Below are positions 35,769-46,360 of a stretch of DNA of 64,000 nucleotides, one piece after another. Each line of letters begins with the position of its first letter. Positions within the stretch are counted from its first letter, which is position 1. A model generated the notes under the pieces. The model worked only from the letters and a program-made list of their open reading frames with translations. It had not been told where the DNA came from and did not search any database. The stretch is from NCBI GenBank assembly GCA_029263175.1, contig JAJCXZ010000045.1, forward strand, positions 1-64,000. The letters are read 5' to 3'. The position numbers were made by a program, and so were the translations under genes. The DNA comes from Acidimicrobiales bacterium (GTDB lineage: Bacteria; Actinomycetota; Acidimicrobiia; Acidimicrobiales; Aldehydirespiratoraceae).

Positions 35769-36977
35769 ATGGACGCGGCGCTCGACTCTCGTCGCGGATG
35801 GATCATCGCGGTTGCCGCCGCGTCCGGCATGTTCGCCGTCTTCGGCGTGGGCTACAGCTTTGGCGCGTTCTTCAACTCCATGAGCGAGGAGTTCGACACG
35901 TCGGCCTCGGCCACCGCACTCGTGTTCTCGATCACGATCTCGCTGTCCTTTGTGCTGGGGCTCTGGACCGGGCGCTGGAGTGATCGTGTCGGTCCAAAGC
36001 CGGTCATGCGCACCGCGGCAGCGTCGTTGACGATCGGCCTCCTGCTGACCGCGGCCGTTCCCAACCTCTGGCTCGGTTACCTCACCTACGGCGTCGGGGT
36101 CGGGTTCGCCATCTCGTGCGCCTACGTGCCCATGGTTGCCACTGTCAGCGGATGGTTCGAAGCGCGACGGGCTTCGGCCCTGGGCTTGGCCGTTGCCGGG
36201 ATCGGTTTGGGGACGCTCGTCGGCTCTCCGGCGGCGGCGCGTTTGATCGACGCCACATCGTGGCGGAAGACCTACGTCATCTTCGCCCTGTTCGGAGGGG
36301 TTGTGCTCACCCTGGCCAGCTTCGTCGTTGAACGCGGCCCTGCCGCAGTCATGTCACCGAAACCTCAGTCGCTGCGGAAACTCCTCGGCCGGCGCGAGTT
36401 CACGATCCTGTATGTCTCCACCATCTTCACGTCCCTGGGGTTGTTCGTACCCTTCGTCTTTCTCGCCGACTATGCCGAGGATCACGGCATCTCCGATGTG
36501 AAAGCCGCGGCCCTCGTCGGGATAATCGGTGGTGTCAGCGTCATCAGCAGGCTCGGCCTCGGCGGCCTCGCGGATCAGCTGGGCAGCGTCCGGCTCTACG
36601 TCGCGAGCTTCCTGCTGATGGCGGTCGGGCATTGGACCTGGCTCATGGCCGGCTCCTCGTACGCCGTGCTGGTCGGCTACACCGTGCTTCTCGGACTGGG
36701 ATACGGCGGATTCATTGCCCTCTCCCCCGCTGTGCTCGCCGACCGCTTCGGCGTGGTCGGGCTCGGTGGTGTCCTGGGCACGCTCTATACCGCCGCAGGA
36801 ATCGGGGCCTTTGTCAGCCCGCCCCTCGCCGGTTGGATTGTCGACCAGTCGAGCTACACCCCCGCCGTGATTTACGCAGCGTCCTGCGCCACCGCGGGAT
36901 TCGTGACGCTGTTGCTCATACTCCGCGTCGGCACGCATCGGCCGGTGTCGATGGAACCAGTATCATCGAGTCCATGA
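35769..36977 (+). CDS. MFS transporter, monocarboxylate/OFA-like, in an arsR-arsI-like cassette
   Basis: A 402-residue, 12-helix major facilitator. It opens with RRGWIIAVAAASGMF and has TGRWSDRVGPKPVM between TM2 and TM3, plus SRLGLGGLADQLG in the second half, as in MCT/oxalate-formate antiporter-like carriers. Its stop codon overlaps the ATG of the arsR-like gene by 4 bp (ATGA), a strong sign of translational coupling. An export role for an arsenical or other metal-linked compound is inferred from context only. Confidence 0.83.
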   Translation: MDAALDSRRGWIIAVAAASGMFAVFGVGYSFGAFFNSMSEEFDTSASATALVFSITISLSFVLGLWTGRWSDRVGPKPVMRTAAASLTIGLLLTAAVPNLWLGYLTYGVGVGFAISCAYVPMVATVSGWFEARRASALGLAVAGIGLGTLVGSPAAARLIDATSWRKTYVIFALFGGVVLTLASFVVERGPAAVMSPKPQSLRKLLGRREFTILYVSTIFTSLGLFVPFVFLADYAEDHGISDVKAAALVGIIGGVSVISRLGLGGLADQLGSVRLYVASFLLMAVGHWTWLMAGSSYAVLVGYTVLLGLGYGGFIALSPAVLADRFGVVGLGGVLGTLYTAAGIGAFVSPPLAGWIVDQSSYTPAVIYAASCATAGFVTLLLILRVGTHRPVSMEPVSSSP

Positions 36978-37282
36978 GCGAGATCTGCTGTTCGCCACTT
37001 CTCTCCTCCCCACTGGGTGACGATGATGCCGTCGAGCTCGCGTCCGTGCTGAAGGCGCTTGCCGATCCGGTCCGTCTCAAGCTCGTGAGTGTCATCGCAG
37101 CGAACGGTGAAGGTTGCGCCTGTGACTTCCCCGCTATCACCGGCAAGTCACAGCCGACCGTCAGCCATCACCTTTCCCAGCTGGTCAAGGCCGGAATCCT
37201 CGAACGTGAACAACGGGGCAAGTGGGCGTGGTTTCGCGTCGATGCCGATCGGCTGGCGTCAGTTCGCAACGTGCTCAGCTAG
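36974..37282 (+). CDS. ArsR-family metalloregulator
   Basis: A 102-residue winged-helix repressor. The helix-turn-helix is GKSQPTVSHHLSQLVKAGILE. Cysteines C5-C6 near the N-terminus and C48/C50 (GEGCACDF) match the layout of the Corynebacterium ArsR1 site, where an N-terminal vicinal pair and one cysteine after the DPVRL helix bind As(III). The E. coli type ELCVCDL site is absent. It is coupled to the MFS gene upstream and lies 8 bp before the arsI-like gene. It should derepress the cassette when it binds metalloid. Confidence 0.87.
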   Translation: MSEICCSPLLSSPLGDDDAVELASVLKALADPVRLKLVSVIAANGEGCACDFPAITGKSQPTVSHHLSQLVKAGILEREQRGKWAWFRVDADRLASVRNVLS

Positions 37283-37290
37283 GGGCCGAA

Positions 37291-37695
37291 ATGAAGCGTA
37301 TGCATGTTGGCCTCAAGGTCGACGACATCGACAAAGCCGTGGACTTCTACTCGCGTCTGTTCGCAGCCGATCCGACGATCGTCCGACCCGACTACGCGAA
37401 GTGGATGCTCGATGATCCCCGCCTGAACTTCTCGGTGGATCTTCACGGCGACGGTCCGGTTGGATCAGCGCACTATGGGATCCAGGCAGAAACAGCTGAA
37501 GAGCTCGAGGAGATGCGTCGCCGTCTCGACGCCGCCGATTTCGCGCGCCGCGACCAGAACGATCTGATCTGTGGCTATCAGCTCCAGCACAAATCATGGG
37601 TGGAGGATCCCGCCGGTGTTTCCTGGGAATCGTTCTTCACGGAGGGCGTTTCCGGCGATGGCTACGGCTGCGACGGGTCAACCGACTCGCACTGA
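37291..37695 (+). CDS. ArsI/CadI-family glyoxalase-fold protein
   Basis: A 134-residue vicinal-oxygen-chelate protein. It opens MHVGLKVDDIDKAVDFYSRLF and has the family stretch PDYAKWMLDDPRLNFSV and WVEDPAGVSWESFFTEG. ArsI is a C-As lyase that demethylates trivalent organoarsenicals; CadI is its cadmium-inducible relative. In typical members the substrate thiol pair is CCYA; here the corresponding stretch reads ICGYQ, so only one of the two cysteines is kept. Function may therefore differ. ATG 37291 is chosen because it sits right at the first beta strand. Confidence 0.8.
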   Translation: MKRMHVGLKVDDIDKAVDFYSRLFAADPTIVRPDYAKWMLDDPRLNFSVDLHGDGPVGSAHYGIQAETAEELEEMRRRLDAADFARRDQNDLICGYQLQHKSWVEDPAGVSWESFFTEGVSGDGYGCDGSTDSH

Positions 37696-37738
37696 TCACG
37701 CCACCCTCGTACGCTGAGGGCCGGCCAGAGGAGCAATC

Positions 37739-38554
37739 ATGACTGATACCCAGGACCCCACGGAGATGGCGAAGGGTGTCGACTCGAGTGGCGATCAGTT
37801 CCGCCTGCCGACTCCCGACGTCATCGAGGACGTCGAGGCTGTTCGCAAGGACCGCAAACAGCGGCTTGCCGCCGGTCTGCGGATCTTGGGGCGCCTTCAC
37901 CTTGCCGAGGGTGTCGCCGGCCATGTCACGGTTCGTGACCCTGAGTTCACCGACCATTTCTGGGTGAACCCGTTCGGGCACAACTTCAAGTTGATGACGG
38001 TGTCGGATCTCATCCTCGTGAACCACGACGGCGAGGTCGTCGAGGGTGACCGTCCGGTCAATGCCGCGGCATTCGCAATCCACTCACAGCTTCACAAGGC
38101 CCGCCCCGATGTCGTGGCGGCGGCTCACACCCACGCGATGTACGGCCGCACGTTCTCAACGCTGGGAAAGCCACTCAAGATGATCACCCAGGATGCCACC
38201 GCGTTCTACAACGACGTGGCCCTCTGCAGCGTGGGGAGCGGCGCTGTTGTGGTGGACCTCGAGATCGGACGCCAGATGGCCGAAGCGCTCGGTCACCGCA
38301 AGGCGCTCATCCACCAGAATCACGGTCACATCACCTGTGGTGGCAGCGTCGACGCCGCTGTTTGGTGGTACGTCGCTCTCGAGCGCTGCATGCAGAGCCA
38401 ACTCGTTGCCGAGGCCGCCGGAACTCCCATCGAGATTCCGACCGATCTGTGCGAGTCGGGCTACAAGGCGCAGGGACATGACCTCGCCGGCTGGTTCCAG
38501 TTCCAGCCGTGGTGGGACGAACTCATGCGTGACGATCCCGGTTTCCTCGACTGA
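37739..38554 (+). CDS. Class II aldolase/adducin-family protein
   Basis: A 271-residue protein of the fuculose-1-phosphate-aldolase/adducin fold. Zinc ligands are visible in AAHTHAMYGR (His-x-His) and HQNHGHITCGG. The first half has HVTVRDPEFTDHFWVNPFG in place of the SGNIS-like phosphate loop, as in the branch without sugar-phosphate substrates. Substrate unknown. AGAGGAG-like bases (GAGGAG) precede the ATG. Confidence 0.85.
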   Translation: MTDTQDPTEMAKGVDSSGDQFRLPTPDVIEDVEAVRKDRKQRLAAGLRILGRLHLAEGVAGHVTVRDPEFTDHFWVNPFGHNFKLMTVSDLILVNHDGEVVEGDRPVNAAAFAIHSQLHKARPDVVAAAHTHAMYGRTFSTLGKPLKMITQDATAFYNDVALCSVGSGAVVVDLEIGRQMAEALGHRKALIHQNHGHITCGGSVDAAVWWYVALERCMQSQLVAEAAGTPIEIPTDLCESGYKAQGHDLAGWFQFQPWWDELMRDDPGFLD

Positions 38555-38574
38555 GCTGTCGCGCCGCGGGCAAC

Positions 38575-39168
38575 TCAGGGCAGGATTCGGTCCAGGACCT
38601 TCGCAACGCAGGCATCAAGCGGCTCGCTGGTGTCTATACGCAGTTCTGGATCGACGGGAGCCTCGTAGGGCGCTGAGATACCGCTGAACTCGGGGATCTC
38701 TCCGGCCCGGGCCTTCTCGTAGAGACCCTTCACGTCGCGCCGTTCACAGACCTCGAGTGGCGTGTCGACGAACACTTCGACGAACCGGCCCTCAGGATGC
38801 AGCGCCCGGACCTGGTCCCGGTCGGCCTGATAGGGCGAGATGAAGGCGGTGAGGACGATCATCCCGGAGTCCTGGAACAGACGGCAAACCTCGCCGATCC
38901 GCCGGATGTTCTCCGTGCGGTCTTCCGGTGAGAATCCGAGGTCACGGTTGAGACCGAATCGAACATTGTCGCCGTCGAGCACATAGGCCATCGCTCCCTG
39001 GTCGATCAGCGCCTCTTCGACGGCGAACGCAAGCGTCGACTTGCCCGAGCCGGACAATCCGGTGAACCAGACGGTGATGCTCGAGTGCCCGAGCAGAGCC
39101 GCTCGCTGTCCGCCGGAGACCCGTCCCTCCGCGCGAACGATGTTCTCGGACACGGGACCGTCAGCCAC
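38575..39168 (-). CDS. cysC: Adenylylsulfate (APS) kinase, stand-alone
   Basis: A 197-residue enzyme that phosphorylates APS to PAPS. Walker [36 protein letters not shown], the [12 protein letters not shown] motif and [13 protein letters not shown] are all typical. GTG start at 39168 overlaps the 3' end of the cysN-cysC fusion gene by 8 bp. This is the second APS kinase domain in the operon and the better conserved one. Confidence 0.92.
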   Translation of the reverse strand: MADGPVSENIVRAEGRVSGGQRAALLGHSSITVWFTGLSGSGKSTLAFAVEEALIDQGAMAYVLDGDNVRFGLNRDLGFSPEDRTENIRRIGEVCRLFQDSGMIVLTAFISPYQADRDQVRALHPEGRFVEVFVDTPLEVCERRDVKGLYEKARAGEIPEFSGISAPYEAPVDPELRIDTSEPLDACVAKVLDRILP

Positions 39169-41080
39169 GAAGGAATCCCCGCGCCTGCATCACGGCCACG
39201 ATGCGATCGACACACTCGTCCACGCTCTGGCGAGACGTGTCCAGCTGGAGATCCATGTCGGTCGGACGATCGTACTCCGCGCTCACGCCAGGGAATCCGG
39301 CGATCTCTCCCCGATCAGCGGCTTCGTACATGCCGTTCGGGTCTCGGTCTCGACAGACGGCAATCGGAGTGTCGACGAACACCTCGACATAACGATCGTC
39401 TCCCAGCAGCGCTCTTGCTCGGTTGCGAACCTCGCCGTCGGGCGCCACCAACGCGGCGATCGCAATCAGGCCCTGAGTGTTGACGAGGCGAGCAACCTCG
39501 GAGACGCGGCGGAGGTTCTCCGATCTGTCTTGGGCGCTGAACCCAAGATCTCGGCTGATGCCCATGCGAACGTTTTCGCCGTCGAGACGAATGCTCACCT
39601 TGCCCCGGTCGAACAGCTCGCGCTCCAGCGCAGTGGCCAATGTGGATTTCCCCGCCGCGGTCAGGCCGGTGATCAAAACGGTGCACGGCTGTTGGCCGAA
39701 CCGAATCGATCGTTCCGTCCGATCAATCCCGGAATGCTGGCGGATCAGGCCCGAATCCGGCGTCTGATCCCATGCCGAGGATTCGGCGACGATCATGGCG
39801 GCTCCGACCGTGGCGTTCGACAGGCGGTCAACCAGGATGAAGGATCCGGTCGTGCGGTTGCTTGCGTAGGGATCGAACAGGAGCTCGCGATCAGACGTGA
39901 CCGCGCAGAGCGCGATGTCGTTGAGGTTGAGCTGCGGCGCTTCCTCTTCGTCGAGTGTGTTGATGTCGACGCGGTGGCGGATCGCCGAGATCGAGGCATT
40001 ACTCGTGCCATTGGAAGACTGCAGAAGGTACTGATGACCCGGTTCGGCCGGCTGCTCGCCCATCCAGACGACCATCGCCTCGACCTCGTGCGCCCGGAGT
40101 GGTTCTGTGCCGGTACCCACCAGCAGGTCGCCCCGGCTCGCATCGATCTCGTCGGCCAACGTGAGCGTGACGGCTCGACCGGGTCCGACCACATCGAGAT
40201 CACCGTCGAAAGTCACGATTCGTTCAACGGTCGAGCTCACACCCGAAGGCAACGAAACGATCTCGTCGCCCGGTCGAACGGTGCCGGATGCGATCGTGCC
40301 GGCGAAGCCTCGGAAGCCGAGATCGGGTCGCACAACCATCTGGACCGGCATACGGAAGTTGTCGAGATCGACCCCAACCTCGACATCAACGGTCTCCAGG
40401 TGTTCCATCAACGGCCGTCCGTCGAACCATCCCAGGTTCTCCCCCTCGTCGACCACGTTGTCACCGAGAAGCGCTGACATCGGCAAGAAGTACGGGTCGC
40501 CGAGATCGAGGCTCTTGCTGAAATCACGGTAGCTCCCGCAGATCGCGTCGAAACGGGACTCGTCCCAGTCGACGAGGTCCATCTTGTTGACGGCGACGAC
40601 CACATTGCGAATGCCGAGCAGGCTGGCAATGAAGCTGTGGCGCTTCGTCTGAGCCATGACGCCGTGGCGAGCATCGATCAAGATGATGGCCAGCTGGCAC
40701 GTTGACGCACCGGTGACCATGTTGCGGGTGTACTGCTCGTGGCCGGGCGTGTCGGCGATGATGAACTTGCGGCGTGCAGTGGAGAAATAGCGGTAGGCAA
40801 CATCGATGGTGATGCCCTGTTCGCGCTCGGACTTGAGGCCATCCATCAACAGCGCGAGGTCGACCGCTTCACCGGCATGGCCCGTGGTGGTCGAGTCGAC
40901 CTCCAGGGTGGCCAGTGTGTCCTCGTAGATCATCTTCGAGTCGTGGAGCAGCCGGCCGATGAGTGTCGATTTGCCGTCATCGACGCTGCCGCAGGTGAGA
41001 AACCGAAGCAGATCCTTGCGCTCATGCTCGGAGAGGTAGGCCTCGATGTCGGTGGCGATGAGTTCGCTCTGATGACTCAC
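39161..41080 (-). CDS. cysNC: Bifunctional sulfate adenylyltransferase subunit 1 / APS kinase
   Basis: A 639-residue fusion. The N-terminal ~430 residues are the CysN GTPase ([28 protein letters not shown]) that drives ATP sulfurylase. Residues ~455-639 are an APS kinase domain with Walker [10 protein letters not shown] and [17 protein letters not shown]. In this domain the FISPY-type loop is replaced by [13 protein letters not shown], so kinase activity may be altered. GTG start shares one base with the cysD stop, so the two subunits are translationally coupled. Confidence 0.92.
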   Translation of the reverse strand: MSHQSELIATDIEAYLSEHERKDLLRFLTCGSVDDGKSTLIGRLLHDSKMIYEDTLATLEVDSTTTGHAGEAVDLALLMDGLKSEREQGITIDVAYRYFSTARRKFIIADTPGHEQYTRNMVTGASTCQLAIILIDARHGVMAQTKRHSFIASLLGIRNVVVAVNKMDLVDWDESRFDAICGSYRDFSKSLDLGDPYFLPMSALLGDNVVDEGENLGWFDGRPLMEHLETVDVEVGVDLDNFRMPVQMVVRPDLGFRGFAGTIASGTVRPGDEIVSLPSGVSSTVERIVTFDGDLDVVGPGRAVTLTLADEIDASRGDLLVGTGTEPLRAHEVEAMVVWMGEQPAEPGHQYLLQSSNGTSNASISAIRHRVDINTLDEEEAPQLNLNDIALCAVTSDRELLFDPYASNRTTGSFILVDRLSNATVGAAMIVAESSAWDQTPDSGLIRQHSGIDRTERSIRFGQQPCTVLITGLTAAGKSTLATALERELFDRGKVSIRLDGENVRMGISRDLGFSAQDRSENLRRVSEVARLVNTQGLIAIAALVAPDGEVRNRARALLGDDRYVEVFVDTPIAVCRDRDPNGMYEAADRGEIAGFPGVSAEYDRPTDMDLQLDTSRQSVDECVDRIVAVMQARGFLRG

Positions 41081-42006
41081 TAGAAGTACCCTTCGCGCTT
41101 CTTCTCCTCCATGGAGCCCGACTGGTCATAGTCGATGACACGTCCCTCGCGTTCGGAGCGGGTGGCGAGCAACATCTCCTGGATGATCTCCGGCAATGTG
41201 TCGGCCGTCGACTCGACCGCACCCGAGAGCGGATAGCAGCCGAGCGTGCGGAAACGCACGGATCGCATCTCGGGCTCTTCGCCCGGTTCGAACCGAAAGC
41301 GGTCGTCATCGACCATGATCAGTGTGCCCTCGCGCTCCACGACGGGGCGAACGGCTGAGTAGTACAGCGGCACGATCGGGATCTCCTCGAGATGGATGTA
41401 CTGCCAGACATCGAGTTCGGTCCAGTTGCTGATCGGGAAGACCCTGATGGATTCCCCCTTGTTGACCCGCCCGTTGTAGAGGCTCCACAGTTCCGGGCGC
41501 TGGTTTTTCGGATCCCAGCGGTGGAACTTGTCGCGAAAGCTGAAAACGCGCTCCTTCGCCCGCGACTTCTCCTCGTCACGACGGGCGCCCCCGAACGCGG
41601 CGTCGTAACCGCCCGCGTCGAGCGCTTGCTTGAGCGCCTGGGTCTTCATGATGTCGGTGTAGTTCTTCGAGCCGTGATCGAAGGGGTTGATACCTTGCGC
41701 CACGCCGTCGGGATTGGTGTGAGCGAGGATCTCGAGGTCGAGTTCATCCGCCATGCGTTGGCGGAACTCGATCATCTCCCGGAACTTCCATGTCGTGTCG
41801 ACGTGGAGAAGCGGAAATGGAATCCTCCCGGGAGCGAAGGCCTTACGGGCGAGGTGCAGCAGAACCGAGGAGTCCTTGCCGATCGAGTAGAGCATCACGG
41901 GCCGCTCGAACTGCGCCACCACCTCACGAATGATGTGGATGCTCTCCGACTCGAGTTGGCGAAGATGGGTGAGGCGAAGCTCTGGCGGGAGCGTTGTCGT
42001 CGACAT
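41080..42006 (-). CDS. cysD: Sulfate adenylyltransferase subunit 2
   Basis: A 308-residue PP-loop ATP pyrophosphatase-type subunit that forms APS from sulfate and ATP together with CysN. The PP-loop is [18 protein letters not shown], with [27 protein letters not shown] and [18 protein letters not shown] 42006 gives the normal length; the longer frame adds 48 unrelated residues. First gene of cysD-cysNC-cysC, with 73 bp upstream to the MFS gene. Confidence 0.95.
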   Translation of the reverse strand: MSTTTLPPELRLTHLRQLESESIHIIREVVAQFERPVMLYSIGKDSSVLLHLARKAFAPGRIPFPLLHVDTTWKFREMIEFRQRMADELDLEILAHTNPDGVAQGINPFDHGSKNYTDIMKTQALKQALDAGGYDAAFGGARRDEEKSRAKERVFSFRDKFHRWDPKNQRPELWSLYNGRVNKGESIRVFPISNWTELDVWQYIHLEEIPIVPLYYSAVRPVVEREGTLIMVDDDRFRFEPGEEPEMRSVRFRTLGCYPLSGAVESTADTLPEIIQEMLLATRSEREGRVIDYDQSGSMEEKKREGYF

Positions 42007-42048
42007 CGCGACAAGCCTACGACGGGAGTCCCATCGCTCACGAACAAT

Positions 42049-42064
42049 TGGGTCCGACGACCCA
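42049..42064 (-). terminator. Possible hairpin terminator after the DHA2 transporter gene
   Basis: On the minus strand a 6-bp stem TGGGTC/GACCCA with a 4-nt loop begins 16 nt after the MFS stop and is followed by ATTGTT. The T-run is poor, so this may instead be part of the cysD leader. Confidence 0.3.
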
Positions 42065-42079
42065 TGCCGCTCTGGTCCT

Positions 42080-43504
42080 CTACACGGATTGACGGGTAGC
42101 CGCCACGTCCCCATCGCGAACGAACGTTGCGATGAGCACCGCCGGAGCAATCATCAGACCGGCCACGAGGAACGCAGCCTGATAGGCGGCGAGTCCACCG
42201 CTGCCCGAATCCGGACCGACCCCTCCGAGCGGCGCAAGCGCGGCCAGAGCAGTCGCCGTGATGGCGACGCCGATGGCGGTCGAGGCTTGACGCTGCGTGT
42301 TGAACAGCGATGCGGCCCGGGCCAGGTCGATGCTCTCGACCCGTACATAGATCGCCGACTGCAGCGCGAGGAATACGGATCCGAGGAACAGTCCGCGAAC
42401 GAACATCGCTCCACCGATCGCGGGGAGGGGCGTGTTTTCACCGACGAAGTAGAACAGAAGCGTGGTGATGGCCGCCCCGAGGGTTCCGCCGATCAGCATC
42501 CGGCGAGGCCCGACCTGTTGGTACATCCGACCGCCGATCAGGTTGGAGAACAACAGCACACCGATCGGCATCGGCGACGATGTCAAACCGGCCTCGAGGG
42601 CCGAGTAGCCGCGGAAACGTTGGAGGTACAGCGTGAGCATGAAGATCTGCGACACGAACCCCATGTAGAGGAACACGCCGATCAGATTGCAGGTGCGGAA
42701 GAGGCGCTCACCGAGGAGCCTGAGCGCCAGCACCGGGGCCGCGACCCGCCGTTCGACGAGAACCAGCGCGCTGAGTGCAGCGATGCTGATGAGGCCGGGG
42801 ATCAGGACTCGACCCGACAGCCAGCCGACATCGGGGCCCGATGACAGCGCATAGACACCGAGGGCAAGCCCTCCGCTGCTCAGCAGCAGCCCCGGCACGT
42901 CCAACCGCCCCGGATCCTTCGTCTCGTCGGGGTTGAGCCACAAGATGCCGAGGACCAGGGCGAGCGCTCCGATGGGCAGATTGATGAAGAAGATCGCCCG
43001 CCAGCTCACTGTTTCGATCAAGAGTCCACCAACCGTCGGGCCGATTGCCGGGGCGACGACGGCCACGCTCAGCACCGTGTTGGCCGCCTTGGCCCGTTCC
43101 TTCAGCGGGTAGGCGCGATACAGCATGGCCGAACCGACCGGCGTGATCAGGCCGGCCCCGAGGCCCTGTGCGATGCGGGCGGCGACCAGTTGATCCAGCG
43201 AGTTGGCCGAACCGCAGGCGACAGAGGCGAGGGTGAAGATCACGATTGCAGTGAGGAACACGCGTTTGGCGCCAAACCGGTCGGCGAACCAACCCGCCGC
43301 CGGAATCGCCGCCGCGAGCGTCAACCCGAAGCCGACGATCACCCACTCGACATCGGTGACGTCGACACCGAACTCGTCGGCGAGCGACGGCAGCGCCACG
43401 TTCACGACGGTCGAGTCGAGAATCTGGATGAAGAGTCCGGCGATGTAGACCGCAGTGACGGCGATCTTGTATTCCGGACGGCGCATCCGGATGACCGTAG
43501 CCAC
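42080..43504 (-). CDS. DHA2-family (14-TM) multidrug MFS transporter
   Basis: A 474-residue exporter with about fourteen hydrophobic segments. DHA2 markers include [17 protein letters not shown] in TM1, [13 protein letters not shown] (motif A) after TM2, and the [19 protein letters not shown] and [19 protein letters not shown]-like motif C region (here [14 protein letters not shown]). GTG start at 43504; ATG 43486 is equally plausible. Substrate unknown. It lies upstream of cysD on the same strand but with no obvious functional link. Confidence 0.88.
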   Translation of the reverse strand: MATVIRMRRPEYKIAVTAVYIAGLFIQILDSTVVNVALPSLADEFGVDVTDVEWVIVGFGLTLAAAIPAAGWFADRFGAKRVFLTAIVIFTLASVACGSANSLDQLVAARIAQGLGAGLITPVGSAMLYRAYPLKERAKAANTVLSVAVVAPAIGPTVGGLLIETVSWRAIFFINLPIGALALVLGILWLNPDETKDPGRLDVPGLLLSSGGLALGVYALSSGPDVGWLSGRVLIPGLISIAALSALVLVERRVAAPVLALRLLGERLFRTCNLIGVFLYMGFVSQIFMLTLYLQRFRGYSALEAGLTSSPMPIGVLLFSNLIGGRMYQQVGPRRMLIGGTLGAAITTLLFYFVGENTPLPAIGGAMFVRGLFLGSVFLALQSAIYVRVESIDLARAASLFNTQRQASTAIGVAITATALAALAPLGGVGPDSGSGGLAAYQAAFLVAGLMIAPAVLIATFVRDGDVAATRQSV

Positions 43505-43598
43505 TGAATCGGGTCGGCCCGTAGCCGACGTCGCCGGTCCTGTTCCCAGCTGACCCGAGCCATTGCCGTCGTGGAGCAGTGATCGTCAATCGATCGCC

Positions 43599-45251
43599 CT
43601 AGCCGTTCTTGGCCGGCGCCCGATACACCACGGTTCTGTCAGGTGGCAGTGGTTCATGGCCGAGAATCATGTCAGCCGCCTTCTCCGCGATCATCATCGT
43701 TGGGGCATAGATGTTGCCATTGCTGACGATCGGCATGACCGACGCGTCCACAACACGGAGACCCTCGGTGCCATGAACACGCATGGTCAACGGGTCGATG
43801 ACTGCCATGTCGTCGACACCCATCTTTGTGGTGCATGACGGATGGAGCGCGGTCTCGGCATCGCGGGCAACCCAGTCGAGGATCTCTTCGTCGGTTTCCA
43901 CCGATGGACCCGGCGACACCTCACCGCCGTTGTAGCGATCGAACGCGGGCTGGTTGAGGACGTGCCTGGCGGTACGGACGGCCTCGATCCATTCGCGGCG
44001 ATCGTTGCCCGTCGACAGGTAGTTGAACTGCACGGCCGGGTGCTTCCGAGGATCGGTGGACGTGATCTTGACCGATCCACGGACATCGGAGTACATGGGC
44101 CCGATATGCACCTGGTAGCCGTGGCCACCCTCTGGTGCCGATCCGTCGTAGCGGATGGCGATCGGCAGGAAGTGGAACATCAGGTTCGGATAGTCGACCT
44201 CATCGTTGCTACGAACGAACGCGCCGGCTTCGAAATGATTCGTGGCGGCCGGGCCACGACGGAAGAGCCACTGGAGACCGATGATCGGCATCCGCCACTT
44301 CGCCAGGTACGGCTGCATGGAGACGGGCTCCTTGCAGGTGTATTGGATGTAGACCTCGAGATGGTCCTGCAGGTTGGCCCCGACTCCAGGAAGGTCGACG
44401 ACAGGATCGATCCCCAATGACTGAAGGTGTTCGGTCTCGCCGATGCCCGATAGCTGGAGAAGTTGCGGCGAGTTGAACGCTCCGCCACAGCTGATGATCT
44501 CGGCACCTTTGACGGTGTGGGTCCGACGGCCCCGCCGGTATTCCACGCCCACGGCCCGGTTGCCTTCGAACAAGATCTTGTTGGCCTGAGCGAGGGTGCG
44601 AAGCGTAAGGTTCTTTCGCTTCAGCACCGGGTGCAGGTACGCCCGTGCGGCGCTGAGCCGTCGGCCGCGCACCATGTTCTTGTCGAAGGCCGCAAACCCC
44701 TCTTGGCGGAATCCGTTGACATCGTCGGTTCGCTCGAATCCCGCTTGGGGTCCTGCTTCGAGCCAGGCACCGAACAGCGGGTTCGTGGCGGGACCCGTCT
44801 CGAGTCGTAGCGGGCCCTCGTCGCCCCGCCAGTCATCACCGCCGACGAGGCGGTTCTCCATGCGCTTGAAGTAGGGCAGGCAGTGGGCGTAGTCCCACGT
44901 TTCCATGCCGGGTTCCGCCGCCCACTTGTCGTAGTCCATCGGGTTGCCCCGTTGGAAGATCATGCCGTTGATACTCGATGACCCACCGAGCACCTTTCCC
45001 CGAGCGTGATACACCCGGCGGCCGCCCATGAACGGCTCGGGTTCCGACTCGTACTTCCAGTCATAGAACCGGCTGCCGATCGGATACGTGAGCGCGGCGG
45101 GCATGTGGATGAACACGTCCCAGCGCCAGTCCTTGCGTCCGGCTTCGAGTACCAGAACCTCGTTGTTCGGGTCGGCACTCAGCCGATTGGCGAGGGCGCA
45201 GCCCGCCGAACCACCCCCGATGATGATGTAGTCCCACTGCTTGTCAGCCAC
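43599..45251 (-). CDS. GMC-family oxidoreductase (choline-dehydrogenase-like)
   Basis: A 550-residue FAD enzyme. The ADP-binding motif [14 protein letters not shown] is at residues 12-25, GMC signature 1 region is [18 protein letters not shown], signature 2 is [15 protein letters not shown], and the C-terminal active-site HPSCTTKMG is followed by [14 protein letters not shown]. It oxidises a primary alcohol; choline dehydrogenase similarity is evident but substrate is not settled. GTG start with GGGGGAG upstream. A 269-bp gap separates it from the ZIP gene upstream. Confidence 0.88.
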   Translation of the reverse strand: MADKQWDYIIIGGGSAGCALANRLSADPNNEVLVLEAGRKDWRWDVFIHMPAALTYPIGSRFYDWKYESEPEPFMGGRRVYHARGKVLGGSSSINGMIFQRGNPMDYDKWAAEPGMETWDYAHCLPYFKRMENRLVGGDDWRGDEGPLRLETGPATNPLFGAWLEAGPQAGFERTDDVNGFRQEGFAAFDKNMVRGRRLSAARAYLHPVLKRKNLTLRTLAQANKILFEGNRAVGVEYRRGRRTHTVKGAEIISCGGAFNSPQLLQLSGIGETEHLQSLGIDPVVDLPGVGANLQDHLEVYIQYTCKEPVSMQPYLAKWRMPIIGLQWLFRRGPAATNHFEAGAFVRSNDEVDYPNLMFHFLPIAIRYDGSAPEGGHGYQVHIGPMYSDVRGSVKITSTDPRKHPAVQFNYLSTGNDRREWIEAVRTARHVLNQPAFDRYNGGEVSPGPSVETDEEILDWVARDAETALHPSCTTKMGVDDMAVIDPLTMRVHGTEGLRVVDASVMPIVSNGNIYAPTMMIAEKAADMILGHEPLPPDRTVVYRAPAKNG

Positions 45252-45303
45252 GAGTGCTCCCCCTAGCTGCGAAGGCTAGCGATGTCACGCGGTTGTAGAC
45301 CCG

Positions 45304-45324
45304 GCCGGTGATGCTTTCACCGGC
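45304..45324. repeat. Hairpin in the leader of the GMC oxidoreductase gene
   Basis: GCCGGTGA and TCACCGGC form a perfect 8-bp stem around a 5-nt loop within the 269-bp gap 45252-45520. No T-run follows, so a classical terminator is unlikely. I see no coding region or recognised riboswitch in the rest of this gap. Confidence 0.45.
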
Positions 45325-45520
45325 GGCTCTCGTGGGAAGTTGAGGGTTGCGGTCTCCTGTGGGGCCAGGCGGCGCATGCGTGTCGGGCTGGCCCTGCTCG
45401 GGCCATGATCGACGACGGTCTACGGACTGCACCCGGCAATCCGGCTGGTCAGTTTGCAGCCCGATTCGGCCCCATCGCTGGCCGACACCCCGGCCAGTAC
45501 TTCGAAGACTCAGACAGTCA

Positions 45521-46348
45521 TTAGTGGCCGTGGGAGAGATCGAATACCCGATCGATAGCGACAAAAACAACGGCGAAGAGCAGGGCGCCGAGGACCACCA
45601 TGGCCACGGAGCGCCGCCCGGTATCCGGGTTGTGGATCGCCGGGAGCGTGTCGACTGTGGCCACATAGACGAACGTGCCGGCCGAGAACAGTAAGGCGAG
45701 TGCGATCCACCGCTCGCTGGCCTCATCGAGAAGCAGGTAAGTGACGAGGATCGCGGCAGGGGTCGAGAGCGCGAAGGCGATGACTCCCAGCGCCACTCGA
45801 CCGCGGTCGACGGTCTCGTGCAGGGCGAAGAGGCCCAAGCTGAATGCGGCCGGCACCCGATGGATGACAACCGCCACGGCGACGAGTACACCGAACGCTG
45901 CCTCACCCGATAGAGCAGCAGCGCCGATGGCGAGTCCGTCGGCCATTGCGTGAACGGAGAGCCCCGCGGCGACCACACCCATTGATGAGGGATGGTGAAC
46001 GTGGCCGTGCCCGTGACCCTCGGCATGATCGTGGTGTTCCTCGTGGATGTCGTGGCCGACGCCGAAACCTTCGAGGACGAGCATCAGCGAGAAGCCGGCG
46101 AGTATTGCTGCCCCGAGAATCACCGGAGCGTCAGTGAAACCGGAGCCGTGGCCCGCGGTGGCCAGGTCGAATCCCTCGGGAATCACCACGAGGAGGGCGG
46201 AGGCCAGGAGCAGGCCGGCAGAGACGCCGGTGATGTCGTGGAGCCGTTCGTCAGAGAGGCGGGGCGCGAACCAGCGAGGTCCGAAGCCTCCCAAGAGCGA
46301 GAGCACAAAGACTGCGCCGGCGACGGCGACGGTTTCCATCGGCGTCAC
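45521..46348 (-). CDS. ZIP-family divalent metal transporter
   Basis: A 275-residue membrane protein with about eight helices and a His-rich cytoplasmic loop after TM3 (HDIHEEHHDHAEGHGHGHVHH, split by the Glu/Asp residues). TM4 carries HAMADGLAIG and TM5 carries HRVPAAFSLG. In ZIPs these helices hold the binuclear metal site; the usual HKxPE of TM5 is HRVPAA, so one acidic ligand is replaced by Ala. Zinc or another divalent cation is likely. It starts 12 bp after the biotin carrier gene. Confidence 0.85.
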   Translation of the reverse strand: MTPMETVAVAGAVFVLSLLGGFGPRWFAPRLSDERLHDITGVSAGLLLASALLVVIPEGFDLATAGHGSGFTDAPVILGAAILAGFSLMLVLEGFGVGHDIHEEHHDHAEGHGHGHVHHPSSMGVVAAGLSVHAMADGLAIGAAALSGEAAFGVLVAVAVVIHRVPAAFSLGLFALHETVDRGRVALGVIAFALSTPAAILVTYLLLDEASERWIALALLFSAGTFVYVATVDTLPAIHNPDTGRRSVAMVVLGALLFAVVFVAIDRVFDLSHGH

Positions 46349-46360
46349 GCTATCGAGGGA

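Noticed and set aside
45252-45520. Riboswitch in the leader of the GMC oxidoreductase
   Set aside because: Apart from one 8-bp hairpin I could match no known aptamer core to this stretch.
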